Part shown: positions 60,501 through 64,000 of the stretch, piece by piece
Layout: every line of letters starts with the position of its first letter
Position numbering within the stretch: the stretch's first letter is position 1
From: Pneumocystis sp. 'macacae'
Lineage: Eukaryota; Ascomycota; Pneumocystomycetes; Pneumocystales; Pneumocystaceae
Assembly: GCA_018127085.1 (NCBI GenBank)
Contig: CM030732.1
Location: 372,001-436,000 of the forward strand
Length of the DNA: 64,000 bases
Direction of reading: 5' to 3'
Translations under genes and position numbers: made by a program
Notes under the pieces: generated by a model
Databases searched by the model: none
Told to the model about the DNA's origin: nothing
What the model saw: the letters and a program-made list of their open reading frames with translations, nothing else

Positions 60501-63500
60501 GGGAGGGGGGCAGATAAGGAATAATGCGTAGATGTTTGCACGGGATTTGCGTTGATTTCGACGAGATTTTCAGGCGGAAAGAATGGAATAAACGGTTTTT
60601 TCCTGCATGTCAAGGATGAACAGGAACAAGGCGGGGAAGAGGGGTGCACCAGGCAACGAGATGAGTGTGTGCACGAAGTAGAGGTGGGTGTGCACAGCAG
60701 ATGGGATAGGTGGAGATGTGCACGGTGCAGATAAGGCAGGGTGAGCAAGAGGTGGAGAGTAGAGAGGAGTATAAAAAGAAAACAAAAGAAGCAGAAGTAG
60801 AATTAAGTGTAGATTCGAATTAAGAATAAATAAAAAATAAAAATTTTTTTTGTAAACCAAAAGCAAGAATTGCTAAGCAGACTTGGAGGTGGTGGGTGAA
60901 AGGTGAAAATAAAAGAAATAAGAAGTAGATGTGGGAGTGAGTGAGTGTTAGACTCAGATTTAGGTTAGAATTGACTCATATTTAAAAAGTAAAGAAGAAA
61001 GTTTTTTCGAGCAGATTGAAAGTACAAGAGAATTGACGAGGTGGAGTAGATAACGAGTAAAGGGAAAAAATACAAGAGATAAAAACTAGGAGTAGAGATT
61101 GGATTGAAATTAAGCGTAAAATTAGACTAGATTTAGAAAGAAAAAGAATAGAATAAAAATGTTTTTTCAGATCAAAAGTGGAAGAATGAGGTGGAAATGA
61201 GACGATAGTGGGCAAAGATAAAATACAAGAGATAATTAAAAGTAAAAATCAGATTGGATTGCGTTTAGAAGTGGGTTTAGATTGGAGTTGGAGGGAGAAA
61301 GAATAGAGTAAAAAGCTTTTTTCTTGTAGATAAAAGACGAGCAAGAACAAGGTGGGGAGCAAGAGATGTACACCGAGTAACGAAGGGGTGTGCACCAAGC
61401 AACGAAGTATGAGGTGTGCGACATGGAAGGTGAGTGGGGGAGAGGGGGCAGGAGAGGTGCACAAGGTAAGAAGGTGGGGTGTGCGGTAGAGATAGGGTGG
61501 GAAGAAGGGGTGCACCAAGCAGCTAGTAGGAGGAGGTAGGGGAGGGGAGGGAGAGGTGGGGAGGGGTACAAGTGGGGGTACAAGTGCGTGTGCGCAGTGC
61601 TGATAAGGTAGGGTGTGCAGTGTGCAGAGATAAGAGGTGGTGAAGTGGGTGGTAATGGAGATGAAGAACAGAGTAAGGAAACAAAAAAAGTAAAGGTAGA
61701 AATAAAGTAGAAGTTAGATTAACATTAGGTTAGAATTGAATTATTTTTGAGAGAGAGAATAAATTTTTTTGTAAGTCAAAAGTAAGAGCTGATAAGCAGA
61801 ATTGGTGGTGGATGAGTGAAGGGTAAAATATAAAAAGATAAGAAGTGGAAGTGAATGAGTATTAGATTAGACTTGGACTTAGGCTAGAATTAAAGAGAAA
61901 TAAAGGGTGAAAAGAATTTTTTGTAAACCAGAACTAGAAGAGTTGAAAAGTGTAAATAAGGTGTGTGGATAAAAAAACAGGAACCATAAGAAATAAAGAG
62001 GAGATGCAAAAATTAGATTAAAACGAGTTTAAAAGTAGATTTAGATTAGAGTTAGAGGGGAGCAAAGAATAAAATATTTTTTGTAAATGAAGAATAAGTG
62101 AGAAGTGAGTAGAAATGAGTAAAGCAGGTGGTGGTGAATAAAAAATAAAAAACAAAAAAAATAAGGAGCAAACACGAAAATTAGATTGAGTTGCATTTAG
62201 AAGTGAGTTTAGATTAGAGTTAAAAAAAAATAAAGAATAACGTATTTTTCGTAAATGAAGAATAGGTGACGAGTGAGCAAGAATAAGTGAGTAGAGAGGA
62301 TGGTGATGAATAAAAAATAAAAAGCATAACAGATAAGAAGCAGAAGTAAAAATTAGATTGAATTGCGTTTAGAAGTGGGTTTAAATTGGAGTTAGAAAAG
62401 AGTAAAAAATAAAAAGAATTTCTTGTAAACCAAGAGTGACGCGTAGGTGGGCAAGAATTGCTAAGTAGAGGGTGGTGGTGAATAAAACAAGAAGTATAAA
62501 AAATAAAAGGTAGACACGAAGATTACATTGAATTGCGTTTAAAAGTGGGTTTAAATTAAAGTTAAAGAAGAGTAAAGAATAATGTATTTTTCGTGAATGA
62601 AGAGCGAACGACGCGTAGGTGGGCAGAAGTTAGTAGAAAATGAAGATGAGATGAAGAATAAAACAGGAACACCAAAAAATAAGGAGCAGACACAAAGATT
62701 ACATTGAAACTGGGGAGGCAGCGTGAGTAAAGAGGGCATTGCGTGCAAAGAGGATGGGTCTGAGGCAATTGCTTAAACGTGAAGAACAGAGCAGGCGGAG
62801 GCAGCGGGAGAAGGGGAGGCAAGAATACAGGGGAGAGCGCGCAACACGAGACGTTACATTGAGCCTCACGTGAAGAACAAAATGCAAGAAGCAGCGGACG
62901 CAGAGAGGACTAAGGTGAGGCAGGAGGTGGAGTAGGAAAGGTGTGCGAGGAGGAGGTGTGCACGAAGTAAGGAGATGGGGGAGGTGGGTGTGCACCGTGC
63001 TGATAAGGCGAGGAAGAGGTGTGCACAGTGTAGATAAGAGGTGGGGAGGTGGAGGTGATGGGAGGTGGGGAAGAACAGAGTAACAAAACAAAAGAAGTAA
63101 AAGTAGAAGTTAGATTAGCATTAGGTTAGAATTGAATTATTTCAGAGAGAGAGAATAAATTTTTTTGTAAACTAAAAATCAAGAGTTAAACAGAGTTGAA
63201 GATAGTGGGTAAGTGAAGGGTAAAATATAAAAAAGATAAGAAGTGGAAGTGAATGAATATTAGATTAGACTTGGATTTAGGCTAGAATTAAAGAGAAATG
63301 AAAAATAAAAATAATTTTTTAAGTCAAGAATTGGCTAAGAGTTGACAAAAGTAAAGATAAGGTGTGGTAGATAAAGCAAGAAGCAGAGGAGATAAGAAGT
63401 AGAGGTGAAGATTAGATTGAATTATGTTTAGAAGTGAATTGGATTCAAGGGGTGATGAAAATAAAATGTTTTCACCAGCAGATCAAAAATGAGTGGGCAA

Positions 63501-64000
63501 GAGTTACTGAGAGGTAAAGATAAGGTGGAGGTGTGCACCAAGTTAGCGAGATGAGTGTGTGCACCAGGTAAGAGGTAGGGTGAGGAGGGGGGGTCGGGTG
63601 TGAAAAAAATGTGTACCGAGCAGATGAGGTGGTGTGCACCAAACATTAGTAGCAGTTAAGTAGGAGGGAGGGGAGAGGGGGAGGTGAGGGAGAGGTAGAA
63701 GAGGGTAAAAGTGGGGGTACAAGTGCGTGTGCGCGGTGCGGAAAGGTAGGGTGTGCAGTGTGCTCAGATCAGAGGAGGTGGGGTGAGTAGAGGTGGAGAG
63801 TAGAAGATGAGTATAAAAAGAAAAGAGCAGAAACACAGATTAGATCAGAATTAGGTTAGAATTAAATTATTTATGAGAGAAAAGAAAATAGAATTTTTTT
63901 AAGTGAAAAGTAAGAAAGTTGGAGGGAAGTAGAGATAAAATGGAAAGTAGAAGATAAAAATAAAAGAGAATGGGAGTGAGAGTGAGTGTTAGATTAGAAT
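60500..64000. repeat. Purine-rich subtelomeric repeat region
   Basis: The plus strand is strongly enriched in A and G, with recurring phrases: GGTGTGCACC, GGTGGGTGTGCAC, TAAAAAGAAAACA, GTTAGATTAGA(C/A)TTGGA, TTAGGTTAGAATTGAATTA, AATTTTTTTGTAAACCA. Long similar blocks are 61,690-61,920 versus 63,090-63,320, and 61,500-61,650 versus 63,630-63,780. All long frames here are on the minus strand, are Pro/Ser/Leu-rich, and differ between repeat copies, so I call no genes. Neither telomere repeats nor a UCS are reached. Confidence 0.8.
62013..62700. repeat. ~170-bp tandem repeat array
   Basis: Units begin with TTAGATTGA(A/G)TTGC(G/A)TTTA(G/A)AAG at 62,013 (diverged), 62,181, 62,353, 62,523 and 62,699 (truncated), spacings of 168, 172, 170 and 176 bp. 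Each unit then has GAGTAAAGAATAA, TATTTTTCGT(A/G)AATGAAGA and GTGGGCAAGAA. Related single units lie at about 61,097, 61,250 and 63,412. Confidence 0.82.

Noticed and set aside
62013..62700. CRISPR array
   Set aside because: Eukaryotic context, unit of about 170 bp with no short repeat/unique spacer pattern.
60400..63836. Many minus-strand frames coding Pro/Ser/Leu/His-rich proteins
   Set aside because: They are translations of purine-rich repeats, change between repeat copies, lack family features, and exist because the opposite strand is rich in C and T.
60076..64000. Telomere repeats at the right end
   Set aside because: No run of TTAGGG or a variant; TTAGGTTAG occurs only as single copies within the dispersed repeat.

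Overview
The window is fungal nuclear DNA from a Pneumocystis species. Three things support this: very AT-rich core DNA, dense tiny introns (about 33-60 bp, GT...AG with CTAAT/CTAAC-like branch points), and a terminal array of major surface glycoprotein (Msg) genes of the kind that only Pneumocystis carries. I cannot fix the species. The junction peptide of the Msg genes reads (V/M)ARAVKRR here.

Positions 1-42.3 kb are a chromosome-internal 'core' with 15 single-copy housekeeping genes: threonyl-tRNA synthetase (-, 3' end cut by the window), GAR1 (+), CHO1 phosphatidylserine synthase (+), ribosomal protein L30 (-), PYM (-), QCR9 (+), UBR1 (+), the PRP2 splicing helicase (+), GPN2 (-), tyrosyl-tRNA synthetase (+), muskelin (+), UTP20 (+), a CSC1/TMEM63-type channel (-), ribosomal protein L10 (+) and a Tra2-like SR protein (-). 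Themes are translation and ribosome assembly (ThrRS, TyrRS, L30, L10, GAR1, UTP20, PYM), splicing (PRP2, Tra2-like), ubiquitin ligases (UBR1, muskelin/CTLH), respiration, lipid synthesis and membranes. There is no operon-like logic. Exon joins were worked out by hand; for every gene with a listed exon set except QCR9, all joins keep frame.

From 42.3 to 49.4 kb the sequence is a gene-poor transition zone. It holds a heavily decayed Msg-superfamily relic (about 44.0-45.2 kb) and a second, fresher pseudogene of the same side family (45.8 to about 48.3 kb).

From 49.4 to 60.1 kb lies a co-oriented Msg array: an intact Msg-related gene with its own signal peptide and two leader introns (49.4-52.6 kb), then two classical type A1 Msg genes (53.7-56.7 and 57.0-60.1 kb). 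The A1 genes have no ATG and begin at the conserved recombination junction element (CRJE). They look like silent donors that are expressed only after recombination into a UCS expression site, which is not in this window. From 60.1 kb to the end the DNA is purine-rich, non-coding subtelomeric repeat, including a ~170-bp tandem array. The telomere therefore probably lies beyond the right end.
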